This document shows positions 20,291-32,952 of a stretch of DNA of 64,000 nucleotides, in pieces. The stretch covers positions 62,001 to 126,000 of the forward strand of contig JABLWZ010000019.1 of the NCBI GenBank assembly GCA_013178275.1. Reading direction: 5' to 3'. The notes under the pieces are model-generated. The model had not been told where the DNA came from. It did no database searches and saw only the letters and a list, made by a program, of their open reading frames with translations. A program made the position numbers and the translations under genes. The DNA comes from Bacillota bacterium (GTDB lineage Bacteria; Bacillota; Ch66; Ch109). Position 1 is the stretch's first letter. Each line of letters opens with the position of its first letter.

Positions 20291-21514
20291 TTGCGTATAA
20301 TCGTTCAGAAGTTTGGGGGCACCTCGGTAGCGTCCGAGGAGAACCGGCGCCGGGTGGCCCAGAGGATCATCGAGGCCCGGGAGTCCGGCCTCGCCCCGGT
20401 GGTCGTTATCTCGGCCATGGGACGGTCGGGGGATCCGTATGCCACGGATACCTTGCTGTCACTGATAAAAGACTATGGCGAACTCCCGAAAAGGGATATC
20501 GACCTGCTGCTCTCCTGCGGGGAGATAATATCCTGTTCGGTCATCGCTGCCACCCTGAACCGGATGAACCAGAACACGGTGGTCCTGACCGGCCGTGAGG
20601 CGGGCATCATCACCGACGACCACTACGGCGACGCACGGATAGTCCGGATAGAACCCCACAAGGTGCTGAACCATCTGCGGGAAGGCAGCGTGGTCGTGGT
20701 GGCCGGGTTCCAGGGGGTCAACGACTCGGGCGAGGTCACCACCCTCGGCCGGGGAGGCAGCGACACCACCGCCTGCGCCCTCGGGTCGGCCTTAAACGCC
20801 GAGGTTATCGACATCTTCACCGACGTCGAGGGGATAATGACCGCTGACCCCCGGATAGTCGACAGCGCCCGTCTTTTGGACCGGATTACCTACAACGAGA
20901 TCTGCAACCTAGCTTACCAGGGCGCCAAGGTGATCCACCCGCGTGCTGTGGAGCTGGCGATGCAGAAGAATATCCCGATCAGGGTCCGCTCGACCTTTAC
21001 CGATACCCCGGGGACGCTGGTGTGCGCCCATGGAGAGGCGACTGAAAACGGCCACAGCATCCGCTGCGACCGGGTGATCACCGGCATTACCCAGATGGCC
21101 AACGTATTCCAGATCAAGGTGGAGACCGCCTCCTATCCAGACCCGGCCGCGGCCCCGTCGATGATCTTCCGCAGCCTGGCGGATGCGGGGATCAGCGTCG
21201 ACCTGATCAATATCCAGCCCGAGGTGGTCGCCTTCACGGTCGACAGTGGGGAAGGCCCGAGGTCCAAGGCGATCCTCGAAGCGCAGGGCTTCCAGGTCAG
21301 GGTGCTGCCCGGTTGCGCCAAGGTATCGGTGGTCGGCGGAGGGATGGCGGGGCTGCCCGGGGTAATGGCATCGATCAGTGAAGCCCTTCGCGAACAGGAC
21401 ATCGCCATCCTGCAGTCGGCCGACTCGCACACCACCATCTGGTGCCTGGTGAAGAACGAGGACATGAATCGGGCGGTGAAGGCTCTCCATGACAAGTTCT
21501 CCCTTGATAAGTAG
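20291..21514 (+). CDS. dapG: Aspartate kinase
   Basis: IVQKFGGTSVAS, LGRGGSDTTACALG, ACT domains; position after asd. Confidence 0.93.
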   Translation: MRIIVQKFGGTSVASEENRRRVAQRIIEARESGLAPVVVISAMGRSGDPYATDTLLSLIKDYGELPKRDIDLLLSCGEIISCSVIAATLNRMNQNTVVLTGREAGIITDDHYGDARIVRIEPHKVLNHLREGSVVVVAGFQGVNDSGEVTTLGRGGSDTTACALGSALNAEVIDIFTDVEGIMTADPRIVDSARLLDRITYNEICNLAYQGAKVIHPRAVELAMQKNIPIRVRSTFTDTPGTLVCAHGEATENGHSIRCDRVITGITQMANVFQIKVETASYPDPAAAPSMIFRSLADAGISVDLINIQPEVVAFTVDSGEGPRSKAILEAQGFQVRVLPGCAKVSVVGGGMAGLPGVMASISEALREQDIAILQSADSHTTIWCLVKNEDMNRAVKALHDKFSLDK

Positions 21515-21636
21515 GCGGTCTAAAATAAAACGCTTTAACGTGATACCGATAAGGTAGATAAATAAACCAGATTGCCAATACCCGGTCGGATGCATTATAA
21601 TAATAATCAGATAGGCGTTCGGTGTACCTTTTTGCG

Positions 21637-21666
21637 TGTCCCGGAACTTCCGGGCTCATTTTTATT
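21637..21666 (+). terminator. Terminator-like hairpin upstream of rnj
   Basis: TCCCGGAACTTCCGGGCTCATTTTTATT. Confidence 0.45.
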
Positions 21667-21768
21667 CTGGGATTCCAGAATCGACCGGGCGGAACGGCTG
21701 CGTCTGGTCAAGCAAATTCAAGGCACTATTCTAACGACGTCAGGTAGCCAAACTGGAGGTGTATTATT

Positions 21769-23431
21769 GTCGTCTAACGGAAAACTGCATATCATCCCAC
21801 TGGGCGGCCTTGGAGAGATAGGAAAGAACATGACCGTTATCCGCTACGGTTCGGATATACTGGTCGTCGACTGCGGCCTGAAGTTCCCGGAGGATGAGTT
21901 GTTGGGTATTGACATCGTCATCCCCGATATATCTTATCTGAAGGAAAACCGCGAGATGGTCAGGGGCATCGTACTGACCCACGGCCACGAGGACCATATC
22001 GGCGCTCTGCCCTACGTCCTGAAGGAGTTGAACGTGCCGGTCTACGGAACCCAGCTGACGCTCGGGCTCCTGAAGCAGAAACTGACGGAGCACGAGATGC
22101 CGGAGGTAGAGCTGCGGACCGTCAGCTTCAAGGAAGAGCTGCGCCTGGGATGTTTCAAGGTCGAGTTCTTCAGGGTCAGCCACAGTATACCCGACTCGGT
22201 TGGCATCGCTATCCACAGCCCTATCGGAATGATCGTCCACACCGGGGACTTCAAGATCGACCAGACCCCGATCGACGGTGAGGTTATGGACTTTCACCGC
22301 CTGGCGGAGTTCGGCAACCAGGGGGTTCTGGTCCTGCTTTCCGACAGCACCAACGCTGAACGCCCCGGGTTCACCTTGTCCGAGCGGGTAGTGGGAGAGA
22401 CCTTTGACAATACTTTTAGAAAAGCCAGCGGAAGGATCATCATCGCGACCTTCGCCTCCAACATCCACCGCCTGCAGCAAGCCATTAAAGCCGCTGAAAG
22501 GTACGGACGCCAGGTAGCGGTGGTGGGAAGAAGCGTAGAGAACGTGGTCCGCATCGCGGAGGAACTTGGATACATCAAGCTGCCCCCCGGGTTATTGGTG
22601 GATATAGGAGATATCAGCCGATACCCGCCCGAACGTCTGGTCATATTGACCACCGGCAGCCAGGGGGAGCCGATGTCCGCGTTAACCAGAATGGCCATGG
22701 GAGACCACCGCTGGGTGGAAGTAATGCCGGGAGATACCGTTGTCATATCGGCGCTGCCGATACCCGGCAACGAAAAAATGGTGGCCCGCACCATCGACCT
22801 GCTGTTTAAACTGGGGGCCGAGGTTATCTACGAGGCTATGCTGGGGATTCACGTTTCCGGACATGCCAGCCAGGAAGAGCTGAAGCTGATCCTCAACCTG
22901 GTTAAGCCCAAGTACTTTATCCCCATCCACGGGGAGTACCGTCACCTGATCAAGCACGCCCGCATCGCGCAGTGCACCGGGATACCGCAGCAGAACGTGT
23001 TCGTGGCGGAAAACGGGCAGATACTGGAGTTTACCCGAAAAGGGGCTGCGGCGGCCAACGGCAGGGTCACCTCGGGCCGGGTCCTGGTGGACGGCCTGGG
23101 GGTCGGGGATGTTGGCAACATCGTACTGCGAGACCGCAAACAGCTTTCCGAGGATGGCATCATGATAGTCGTGGTGACCATTAACAAGGAAACCGGGGCG
23201 GTTCTGGCCGGGCCCGATATCGTATCCCGGGGCTTCGTCTACGTGAGGGAATCCGAGCACCTGATGGAAGAGGCCAGAGAGCGGGTACGACAGGCCCTGG
23301 ATAAGGGAGAAGGACAGGGCGTCACCGAATGGGCGGCGATCAAGAACAGCGTCCGCGACGCCCTGGGCAAGTTCCTGTTCGAGCGGACCCGCCGCCGTCC
23401 GATGATCATCCCGATAGTGATGGAGCTTTAA
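21769..23431 (+). CDS. rnj: Ribonuclease J
   Basis: LHIIPLGGLGEIGKNMTVIRYG, LTHGHEDHIGALPY, HVSGHASQEELKLIL; TTG start after GGAGGTG (ORF track starts at 21572). Confidence 0.95.
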
Positions 23432-23450
23432 AAAGACATCCGAGCAGAAA

Positions 23451-24108
23451 AAGAGCAGCGGTCCGAATCGGACCGCTGCTCCATACTGTAGACCAAACTC
23501 AGCTCCGCAATTTGGTAGCTTCGCTACATCGCGGCGCGCAGTTCAGCTAACGGCTTAGATACGCTCTTTCCAGAATTATTAACGGCGTGCTTTTCCTAAT
23601 GCAGTTGGCGCTGCTGAAGGGCCTATTTTCAGCGGCTGTTATGGTGGTGCGGGACACGCCCCGGGTGTTTTAACGGCGGTTTAGGGCCCTAGCTCCGTAC
23701 TTGTTTACCATACCCCGCTGGAAACTCCGTTGCACCAGCATTCAATCAGCCTCAAATAGTGGGTGAGCCCTGCGGGGTCAGGAGCCCGTTATGGTGCTCT
23801 GCGTCTTACTGCCCTGCGAATGCTGACTGGTAGATGAGGGGCGAGCGACAGGAGGTCGCGAGAAGGCCGAGTGCATGGATTGCATATTCGCCTTATTACC
23901 CCATCTACCCGAAGCATGAGCAGTTGGCAGTACAGCAGAGGGAGTATGGAGCGACAGGACACCGCAGGGTGAGGCCCAGCCCTAACCAAGATTGAATGCG
24001 TCCTTGACCGTCGCCGCGTAAGTCCTAATCTTTTTCGTTTATTGTGGTGCCAATAGGTATGACGATTTGTAGACAGACTGGAGCAGCGGTCGATTCGACC
24101 GCTGCTCT
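23451..24108. ncRNA. Candidate large structured non-coding RNA bracketed by near-identical palindromes
   Basis: No plausible ORF over ~640 nt; GAGCAGCGGTCCGAATCGGACCGCTGCTC at the left end and GAGCAGCGGTCGATTCGACCGCTGCTC at the right end; internal CCCTGCGG/CCGCAGGG, GTAGAT-GAGGGG/CCCCATCTAC and GCGAC-AGGAG-GTCGC stems. Confidence 0.55.
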
Positions 24109-24215
24109 TCGTTCTATAATTTTTCCGTTTTAGGCAAATACTAAGCGGGAGATTGCATAGCCTTCATCTGAAAGGGGGTTGCGGTACCGTACCGTTTTGG
24201 TCGGTATCCAGGTTA

Positions 24216-25037
24216 GTGAGCGACAAGAGCAAAAGTTACGAGGAATGGGGTGAATATCCCAGCTTGATACCCTTCTGGGAGTTCGAAGACAAAGAGGCTC
24301 CGGCCCAGGAAGAGCCTTCGCCGTCGGAGGCGCCTCCCAGCCGCGACCGCAAGAAACAGACGGGAAAGAAACTGGAGTCGATCAAGGAACTGGGACAGAG
24401 CGAGATACCCGAGATGCGGGGGAACATCCACTGCCTGCCCATAGTCGGCCAAATCGAGGGCCATATCATAATGCCGCCGCAGAACAAGACCACCAAGTAC
24501 GAACACGTTATACCGCAGCTGGTGGCGATCGAACAGAACCCGGAGATTGAGGGGATGCTGGTCATTCTTAACACCATCGGTGGAGACGTCGAGGCCGGGC
24601 TGGCCATCGCCGAGATGATCGTCACCATGTCCAAGCCGACCGTATCTCTGGTCCTGGGCGGCGGCCATTCGATCGGGGTGCCTATCGCGGTGGCTTCGAG
24701 CTATTCCTTTATCGCGGAGACCGCCACCATGACCATCCACCCGATAAGGCTCACCGGACTGGTGATCGGGGTCCCCCAGACCTACGAGTATCTCGATAAG
24801 ATGCAGGACCGGGTCGTGAGGTTCGTGACCCGCCACTCCAAGGTGACGGAAAAGAAGTTTCGGGAATTGATGTTCCGCACCGGGGAACTGGCCCGGGATA
24901 TCGGTACGGTTCTGGTGGGTAAGGACGCGGTGGAGGTCGGAATGATCAACGAGGTGGGGGGGCTGGCCGAGGCGGTCGCGAAGGTTAAGCAGCTTATCAA
25001 CCAGACCAAGCCCGCCGCTGGGGGGAGGAAGCATTGA
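24216..25037 (+). CDS. tepA: ClpP-family serine protease, TepA-like (translocation-enhancing protein)
   Basis: [67 protein letters not shown]; rnj-tepA-ylzJ-spoIIIE order (ORF track start 24153). Confidence 0.9.
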   Translation: MSDKSKSYEEWGEYPSLIPFWEFEDKEAPAQEEPSPSEAPPSRDRKKQTGKKLESIKELGQSEIPEMRGNIHCLPIVGQIEGHIIMPPQNKTTKYEHVIPQLVAIEQNPEIEGMLVILNTIGGDVEAGLAIAEMIVTMSKPTVSLVLGGGHSIGVPIAVASSYSFIAETATMTIHPIRLTGLVIGVPQTYEYLDKMQDRVVRFVTRHSKVTEKKFRELMFRTGELARDIGTVLVGKDAVEVGMINEVGGLAEAVAKVKQLINQTKPAAGGRKH

Positions 25038-25291
25038 TCCACTACACCCTGCTCGATCCCGAAACCGTCTGGGAGGAGTGGCCATCCAAACCGATCCCCC
25101 TGGAGCAGCACACCATAAACGGCGTCCCGCTGCTGATGAGGCGCATCGACCAGCAGAGCTGGAGGGTGGAGCAGGTGCTCAGCACTGACCCCAGTGACTT
25201 CCTGCTTCCCCAGTACCAGCCGGGGGTGATCTACGGGCTGAACCCTGAGCTGCAGCCGGCTGAGGCTCCCGCGGTCCTCACGATGAGTTGA
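25034..25291 (+). CDS. YlzJ-like protein
   Basis: [16 protein letters not shown]; overlaps tepA stop; conserved position. Confidence 0.75.
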   Translation: MIHYTLLDPETVWEEWPSKPIPLEQHTINGVPLLMRRIDQQSWRVEQVLSTDPSDFLLPQYQPGVIYGLNPELQPAEAPAVLTMS

Positions 25292-25375
25292 GCACCGGGT
25301 TCCGAATAGTGACAGGCTTGTTTTAAACGAGAATCTGAACCCCAGTGTTAATGTTAGAAAAAATATCCTGTTAAA

Positions 25376-25406
25376 AGACATCCCGACGAAGGATGTCTTT
25401 TTATTT
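25376..25406 (+). terminator. Rho-independent terminator
   Basis: AGACATCCCGACGAAGGATGTCT then TTTTATTT. Confidence 0.8.
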
Positions 25407-25654
25407 AAAATGGGGTATATATCCCGATGATAATATAACCGTGACCCGAAACCCTTGATGGTCTAAGATTTTTAAAAATAATTGTAGGTTTATGCCTATT
25501 ATTGTAAGTTTTATGTTAAAAACCCCTCTGGCATTGGAGAGCCGGGAGGCATATGGTATAATTAGCCATGAATAAAAACACGGGTATATCCGATTAAACA
25601 AAATGGAATAAGTAATTATTCCATAATTTCTTTTATTCCGGAGGGTGGGAAAAA

Positions 25655-27961
<2,307 letters not shown>

Positions 27962-28021
27962 TTCGAACCGGTATAATAAGCACAAGTTGTTAACTACTAA
28001 ACTATCATCAAGGTCAAAGGC

Positions 28022-29068
28022 ATGGAACGACTTACTGATAGGGAAAAGGAAATACTGGCTCACCTGCAGACCAACCCCATGATCACCCAGGACGAATTGG
28101 CCAGCCGTTTTAACATCTCGCGGTCTTCAGCCGCCGTACACATCTCCAACCTGATGCGTAAAAAGGCCATCCTGGGCCGCGGTTACGTCTTCAACGAGCG
28201 TACCAGCGTGGTGATCCTGGGCGAGATCTACAGCTGGATCGATGGACAGGTCAAGGACGCCATCGAGGTTATCTCCCAGCCCGCGGTGGCCGGGAGCATC
28301 GACCAGGAGTGGGGAGGGAGCGGCCTGCTTATCGCGGAGCGGCTGGCGGCGATGAAGGTCCCGGTGCTGCTGCTGAGTACCCTGGGGCTGGATGAAGAGA
28401 GCGAACAGGTACTGGGACAGCTGCGGAGGGCCGGCATCGATACCCGTTACATTGTCCGCTCCAACAGCTATCGAACTCCTCGCGTGATCAGGGTTGCCCG
28501 GCAGCAGGAAGAAAAGTCGGTCATAGAGATTCACGACCTGGAGGGGCTCAGCCTGGTATCCTCCGAGCTGGTGCAGCAGCGGGAAAACCTTTTCGAAGGC
28601 GCTCAGGCGGCTTTCGTGTCATCCTGCCTTCCAGCCGAAACCATAAACCAGTGCCTGAACATCGCCCGGGGCCGGGAGCTGGCTCTCTTTATAGCTGCCA
28701 CTGTGAATATCCAGCCCTTGAAAGAGGTATCCAGTTTCGATGGTCTGGACTACCTTATCATCGATTCTTTCCGCCTGGCCGAACTTACCCACATGAGGGT
28801 GGCGGGTGAAGACGGCATCCTTCGAGGGGCTGAATTCATGCGCGCGAGAGGGGTGTCTAATATCGTGGTGGTGGATTCCCAGGAGGGGGTCTTTTTGTTT
28901 TTCGCCGATGACTCGATACGGCTGCCGCGGCTTCCCGGCCAGGACCTGCTGTCCCGCGGCTTGATCCACGAACTCACCGCCGGCCTGATCTACGGCGCGA
29001 TCAACGGATACTCGATACGGCAGTCGGCAAGAATAGGTATGCGGGCGATAGCGGGATTAAGAAAGTAA
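28022..29068 (+). CDS. Winged-HTH plus PfkB-like carbohydrate kinase-fold protein (regulator or kinase)
   Basis: MERLTDREKEILAHLQTNPMITQDELASRFNISRSSAAVHISNLMRKKAILGRGYV then ribokinase-like body. Confidence 0.8.
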   Translation: MERLTDREKEILAHLQTNPMITQDELASRFNISRSSAAVHISNLMRKKAILGRGYVFNERTSVVILGEIYSWIDGQVKDAIEVISQPAVAGSIDQEWGGSGLLIAERLAAMKVPVLLLSTLGLDEESEQVLGQLRRAGIDTRYIVRSNSYRTPRVIRVARQQEEKSVIEIHDLEGLSLVSSELVQQRENLFEGAQAAFVSSCLPAETINQCLNIARGRELALFIAATVNIQPLKEVSSFDGLDYLIIDSFRLAELTHMRVAGEDGILRGAEFMRARGVSNIVVVDSQEGVFLFFADDSIRLPRLPGQDLLSRGLIHELTAGLIYGAINGYSIRQSARIGMRAIAGLRK

Positions 29069-29113
29069 AAAAACTGTAAAAACACACTGCTTTATAAAGG
29101 ATTTTATCCGATA

Positions 29114-30154
29114 GTGAAGAAAGACATAAGTACGACAGAGGCATTAAAACTAGGCAACGCTGTTTTTGTCGACCTGCGTTCAGAGGACGAGCACAATGAA
29201 GCTACCATCCCGGGAGCGATAAACCTGCCGCTTTTCAACAACCAGGAAAAAGCGGTCATTGCTGACGTATACAGAAACGTCGGGCCTTCGGCGGCCCGTT
29301 TCCTTGGCCTCGAGATTTCAGCACCCAAACTGCCGTCTATTGTCGGGCAGTTGAGCGAACTGGCCCATAAGCAGCCGGTAGTCATCTTCTGCTGGCGGGG
29401 AGGAATGAGGAGCGAATCCATCGCTACCGTGTGCCAGCTGATGGGGGTCCCGGTTTACCGCCTGGAGGATGGCTACAAGTCTTACCGGAAAGAGGTTTAC
29501 CGGTCGCTCTGGCAGACCCCGCTGCAGCGCGAAGCGGTTGTGCTGCACGGATTGACCGGGGTCGGCAAGACCGAGGTGATAGGAATCCTTAAAGAGAACG
29601 GGGCCGCGGCTGTAGACCTGGAAGGCCTGGCTGGCAACCGCGGTTCGGTTTTTGGCGGGATCGACCTGCCAGCCGCACCCAATCAGAAGCGGTTCGAATC
29701 GGCCCTAGCGTCGGAGGTCTGGGCGACCGAAGGTTTCCCCTATCTGCTGGTGGAGTGCGAAAGCCGGAAGATCGGGCGGGTCAACCTGCCCACCCCCCTT
29801 TTCGATGCGATGTCCCGAGGACGTAAGTTGCTGCTTTATGACACCCTGGAAAACCGTGTAAAAAGGTTGAACAATATCTACGCAAATAATCCGGAAAAGG
29901 TCTATAATGGTGTCATGAGGGCTCTGGACTGTTTGAAGGACCGTTTGGGAAAGTCCATGGTCGAAAAACTCCGCGGCAGATATCAGGCTGGAGATTACGA
30001 GTCCTTTACCAGAGACCTTTTGACATACTACTATGACCCATTATACCGTTACCCCAGCGGGCCAGACGACGCCTTCGAGTTGTGCGTCGACACCGGTGAT
30101 GCCCGGTCGGCGGCCATGCTGATTTTGGAGTACCTTAAGAGGGTTTACGGTTAA
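29114..30154 (+). CDS. mnmH: tRNA 2-selenouridine synthase (rhodanese domain plus P-loop)
   Basis: VFVDLRSEDEHNEATIPGAINLPLF, VVIFCWRGGMRSESIA (MnmH CWRGGxRS), LHGLTGVGKTEVI. Confidence 0.92.
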   Translation: MKKDISTTEALKLGNAVFVDLRSEDEHNEATIPGAINLPLFNNQEKAVIADVYRNVGPSAARFLGLEISAPKLPSIVGQLSELAHKQPVVIFCWRGGMRSESIATVCQLMGVPVYRLEDGYKSYRKEVYRSLWQTPLQREAVVLHGLTGVGKTEVIGILKENGAAAVDLEGLAGNRGSVFGGIDLPAAPNQKRFESALASEVWATEGFPYLLVECESRKIGRVNLPTPLFDAMSRGRKLLLYDTLENRVKRLNNIYANNPEKVYNGVMRALDCLKDRLGKSMVEKLRGRYQAGDYESFTRDLLTYYYDPLYRYPSGPDDAFELCVDTGDARSAAMLILEYLKRVYG

Positions 30155-30183
30155 TCCTAAACCATCCAGAAGGGGGAACAGTA

Positions 30184-30951
30184 TTGGAAATTGGAAGAAT
30201 ACTCCGAGAAACCCGCGAATATAAAAACCTGTCCCTGGCTGAGGTGGAGGAGGCTACCAAGATCAGGAAGTTTTACCTCTCCGCGCTGGAGAACGAGGAC
30301 TATCAGTCGCTCCCGGGACAGGTCTACACGATAGGCTTCATCAAGGCCTATGCCCGATACCTGGGGTTGGACCATACACCGATGGTGGAGCAGTTCAAGT
30401 CCCGCGGCGAGTCCCCGGTGCCGGTGGTGAACAAAACCCCGCGGAAAAAAAGGAAGCCGAATAAAAAGGAGGAGAACAAGGGATTCATCGAAAAACACGG
30501 CTGGAAGGTCCTTCTGCTTATAATCGCGGCCTTGATGGTCGTGTTCGTGATGTACCAGAACGGGGCCCTGACTTTGAGCCGCCAGTCCATAAACCCCGCT
30601 CCCGAGGCGGGGAATCCGACCGCGCCGAACGTTCCCTCGCCCACGCCCGGAGAACCGGCGGCCGAACCGAATACCCCGCCGCCCAATACAGAGGCAGCGG
30701 AAAAAGAGCTGCGCATAGAGATGGTAGCGCATGGCGACTGCTGGACAGTGGTGAGCGCCGACGGCAAGAACGTGTTCAACGGGACCCTCAAGAACGGGGA
30801 CAAGAAAACGATAACCGCCAAAAACAAGGTGGTTTTGACCCTGGGCAGCGCCGGAGCCGTCGAGGTTTTCAGGGACGGCAAGAGCCTTGGCTACCTCGGG
30901 GCTATAGGTGAAGTAGTAAGGAATAAGGAGTTTGTACTGGGTAGTGGATAA
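30184..30951 (+). CDS. RodZ-like helix-turn-helix/DUF4115 membrane protein
   Basis: LRETREYKNLSLAEVEEATKIRKFYLSALENEDYQSLPGQVYTIGFIKAYARYLGL, single TM. Confidence 0.88.
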   Translation: MEIGRILRETREYKNLSLAEVEEATKIRKFYLSALENEDYQSLPGQVYTIGFIKAYARYLGLDHTPMVEQFKSRGESPVPVVNKTPRKKRKPNKKEENKGFIEKHGWKVLLLIIAALMVVFVMYQNGALTLSRQSINPAPEAGNPTAPNVPSPTPGEPAAEPNTPPPNTEAAEKELRIEMVAHGDCWTVVSADGKNVFNGTLKNGDKKTITAKNKVVLTLGSAGAVEVFRDGKSLGYLGAIGEVVRNKEFVLGSG

Positions 30952-32287
30952 CCTTGAAGGAATAACGGTTTATTTGGAGAGCCTGGGGTGTTCTAAAAAC
31001 CTGGTCGATTCTGAGGTTATGCTGGGGTTGCTGGTCGGTTCCGGCTGCCGGATAACCTTTGACCCCGGTGAAGCTGACGCGATAGTTGTGAATACCTGTG
31101 GTTTCGTATCTGACGCCCAGCGGGAATCGATAAACACCATCCTGGAACTGGGGCTCCAGAAAAAGACCGGAAGGGCCCGCGCCCTGGTAGTGGCCGGGTG
31201 TCTAGCACAGCGTTTTGAAGACGAGTTAAGGCGTGAAATACCTGAAATAGACGTACTGGTGGGAACCGGTGAGTTTTATCGGATAGCGGAGGTTTTATCC
31301 AACACCCTAAGCGGCACAAATCAACGCTATGTCGCCGAGCCCGCTTTTATTTATGACCACCGGTCTCCCCGGATCATCTCCACCCCCGGCCATTACGCCT
31401 ATCTAAAGGTGGCTGATGGTTGTGACAATCGATGCAGCTTCTGCGCCATACCCTCTATTCGCGGCGCCTACCGCAGCCGGGATATGGACTCGGTGGTCCT
31501 GGAGGCTCAAAGACTCGCCGGGCAGGGGGCGAAGGAGTTGATCCTGATCGCCCAGGATACCAGCCGCTACGGCGAAGACCGTTATGGCCGCTACATGCTG
31601 CCCGAGCTGCTGAGGCGTATATGTGAAGTTCCCGAGGTATCCTGGGTGAGGTGGCTGTATGGCTACCCCGGCCGGATAAGCGACGAACTTATCCGGGCCA
31701 TGAGTGAAGAGGCGAAGGTCTGCCCCTATGTCGACCTTCCGCTGCAGCACGCTGCGCCTCAAGTTCTCAGGCGGATGAATCGACCTTCGGACCAGGGGAA
31801 GATGCTCAGGCTGATAGAGAAGCTGCGGAGGGAGATACCTGATCTGGCCCTGCGCACCACCTTTATGGTGGGGTTCCCGGGAGAGACCGATTCGGACTTT
31901 TCCCTGCTGCAGGACTTCGTCGCCGAGGTAGGGTTCGATCGGATGGGGGTTTTTAAGTACTCTCCAGAAGTTGGAACCCCGGCCTATATAATAGAAGGTG
32001 AGGTACCCGAAGAAATCAAGGAAATACGTTATGACGCACTGATGCGCCAGCAGCAGGAAATCTCAATGCGGCTGAACCAGAGGCTGATCGGGCGAGAGTT
32101 CGATGTTCTGGTCGAGGGTTCTGAGGACGGGCGTTTATACGGCCGCAGTGCAAGGGAGGCCCCGGAGATCGACGGGCTTATCTATTTCGATGACCGTCCA
32201 GAATGCGGCTGGCGGATTGGCGATATGATTAAAGTAAGGATAACCGCAGCGGACTTTTACGACCTGTCAGGGGAGGGTAAACCATGA
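30932..32287 (+). CDS. rimO: Ribosomal protein S12 methylthiotransferase
   Basis: VYLESLGCSKNLVDSEVMLG, KVADGCDNRCSFCAIPSIRG. Confidence 0.95.
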   Translation: MYWVVDNLEGITVYLESLGCSKNLVDSEVMLGLLVGSGCRITFDPGEADAIVVNTCGFVSDAQRESINTILELGLQKKTGRARALVVAGCLAQRFEDELRREIPEIDVLVGTGEFYRIAEVLSNTLSGTNQRYVAEPAFIYDHRSPRIISTPGHYAYLKVADGCDNRCSFCAIPSIRGAYRSRDMDSVVLEAQRLAGQGAKELILIAQDTSRYGEDRYGRYMLPELLRRICEVPEVSWVRWLYGYPGRISDELIRAMSEEAKVCPYVDLPLQHAAPQVLRRMNRPSDQGKMLRLIEKLRREIPDLALRTTFMVGFPGETDSDFSLLQDFVAEVGFDRMGVFKYSPEVGTPAYIIEGEVPEEIKEIRYDALMRQQQEISMRLNQRLIGREFDVLVEGSEDGRLYGRSAREAPEIDGLIYFDDRPECGWRIGDMIKVRITAADFYDLSGEGKP

Positions 32288-32844
32288 ACTTGCCTAATAT
32301 TCTAACCATAACCAGGGTTTTCCTGATTCCCATATTCCTCTTCGTGCTGTTTGTGAGGGTATTTCCACACCCGTACGGGCAGTACCTGGCCGCCCTGATC
32401 TTTATCGTCGCCGCGATCACGGATGGGCTCGACGGGTATCTGGCCCGTAGCCGCCGACAGATCTCACGCTTCGGTAAGTTCATGGACCCGGTCGCGGACA
32501 AACTGCTGATCTCCTCGGCCCTCATCTCCCTGCTGGCGCTGGGCAAGATCCAGTTTCTGCCGGTGATCATCATAATCAGCCGGGAGATAGCCGTGAGCGG
32601 TCTGAGGTCGATGGCGGCTTCCGACGGAAACATCATCGTCGCCAGCCGCTGGGGGAAGTACAAGACCATCTCCCAGGTGATTGCCATCACCGCGCTACTG
32701 GTGAACGATCTCTACCCGTTCGACCTGATAAGCCCCGTCGACCAGGTAGCCCTCTGGATAGCGGTTGTCCTTACCATCTTTTCGGGACTGGAGTACTTTT
32801 ACCGCTACAAGAGCACCATCATCCGCGACGGCGAAGTCCTCTAA
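32284..32844 (+). CDS. pgsA: CDP-diacylglycerol-glycerol-3-phosphate 3-phosphatidyltransferase
   Basis: LPNILTITRVFLIPIF, DGLDGYLARSRRQISRFGKFMDPVADKLL. Confidence 0.95.
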   Translation: MNLPNILTITRVFLIPIFLFVLFVRVFPHPYGQYLAALIFIVAAITDGLDGYLARSRRQISRFGKFMDPVADKLLISSALISLLALGKIQFLPVIIIISREIAVSGLRSMAASDGNIIVASRWGKYKTISQVIAITALLVNDLYPFDLISPVDQVALWIAVVLTIFSGLEYFYRYKSTIIRDGEVL

Positions 32845-32952
32845 CCCCTTCCGACCGCCGTTCGGCCGCGTATTCCCAGATGAATCCTAAGGTCCCATAA
32901 ACGCCTTTGTTGTATAATAATCGTGTTCTAAACGACACGGAGGTGGATCGGT

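Noticed and set aside
23451-24108. RNase P RNA, tmRNA or SRP RNA in the rnj-tepA gap
   Set aside because: Did not see the conserved RNase P core (GAGGAAAGTCC / ACAGAA), a tmRNA tag/tRNA-like ends, or the SRP GGAA/GCAG loop on either strand
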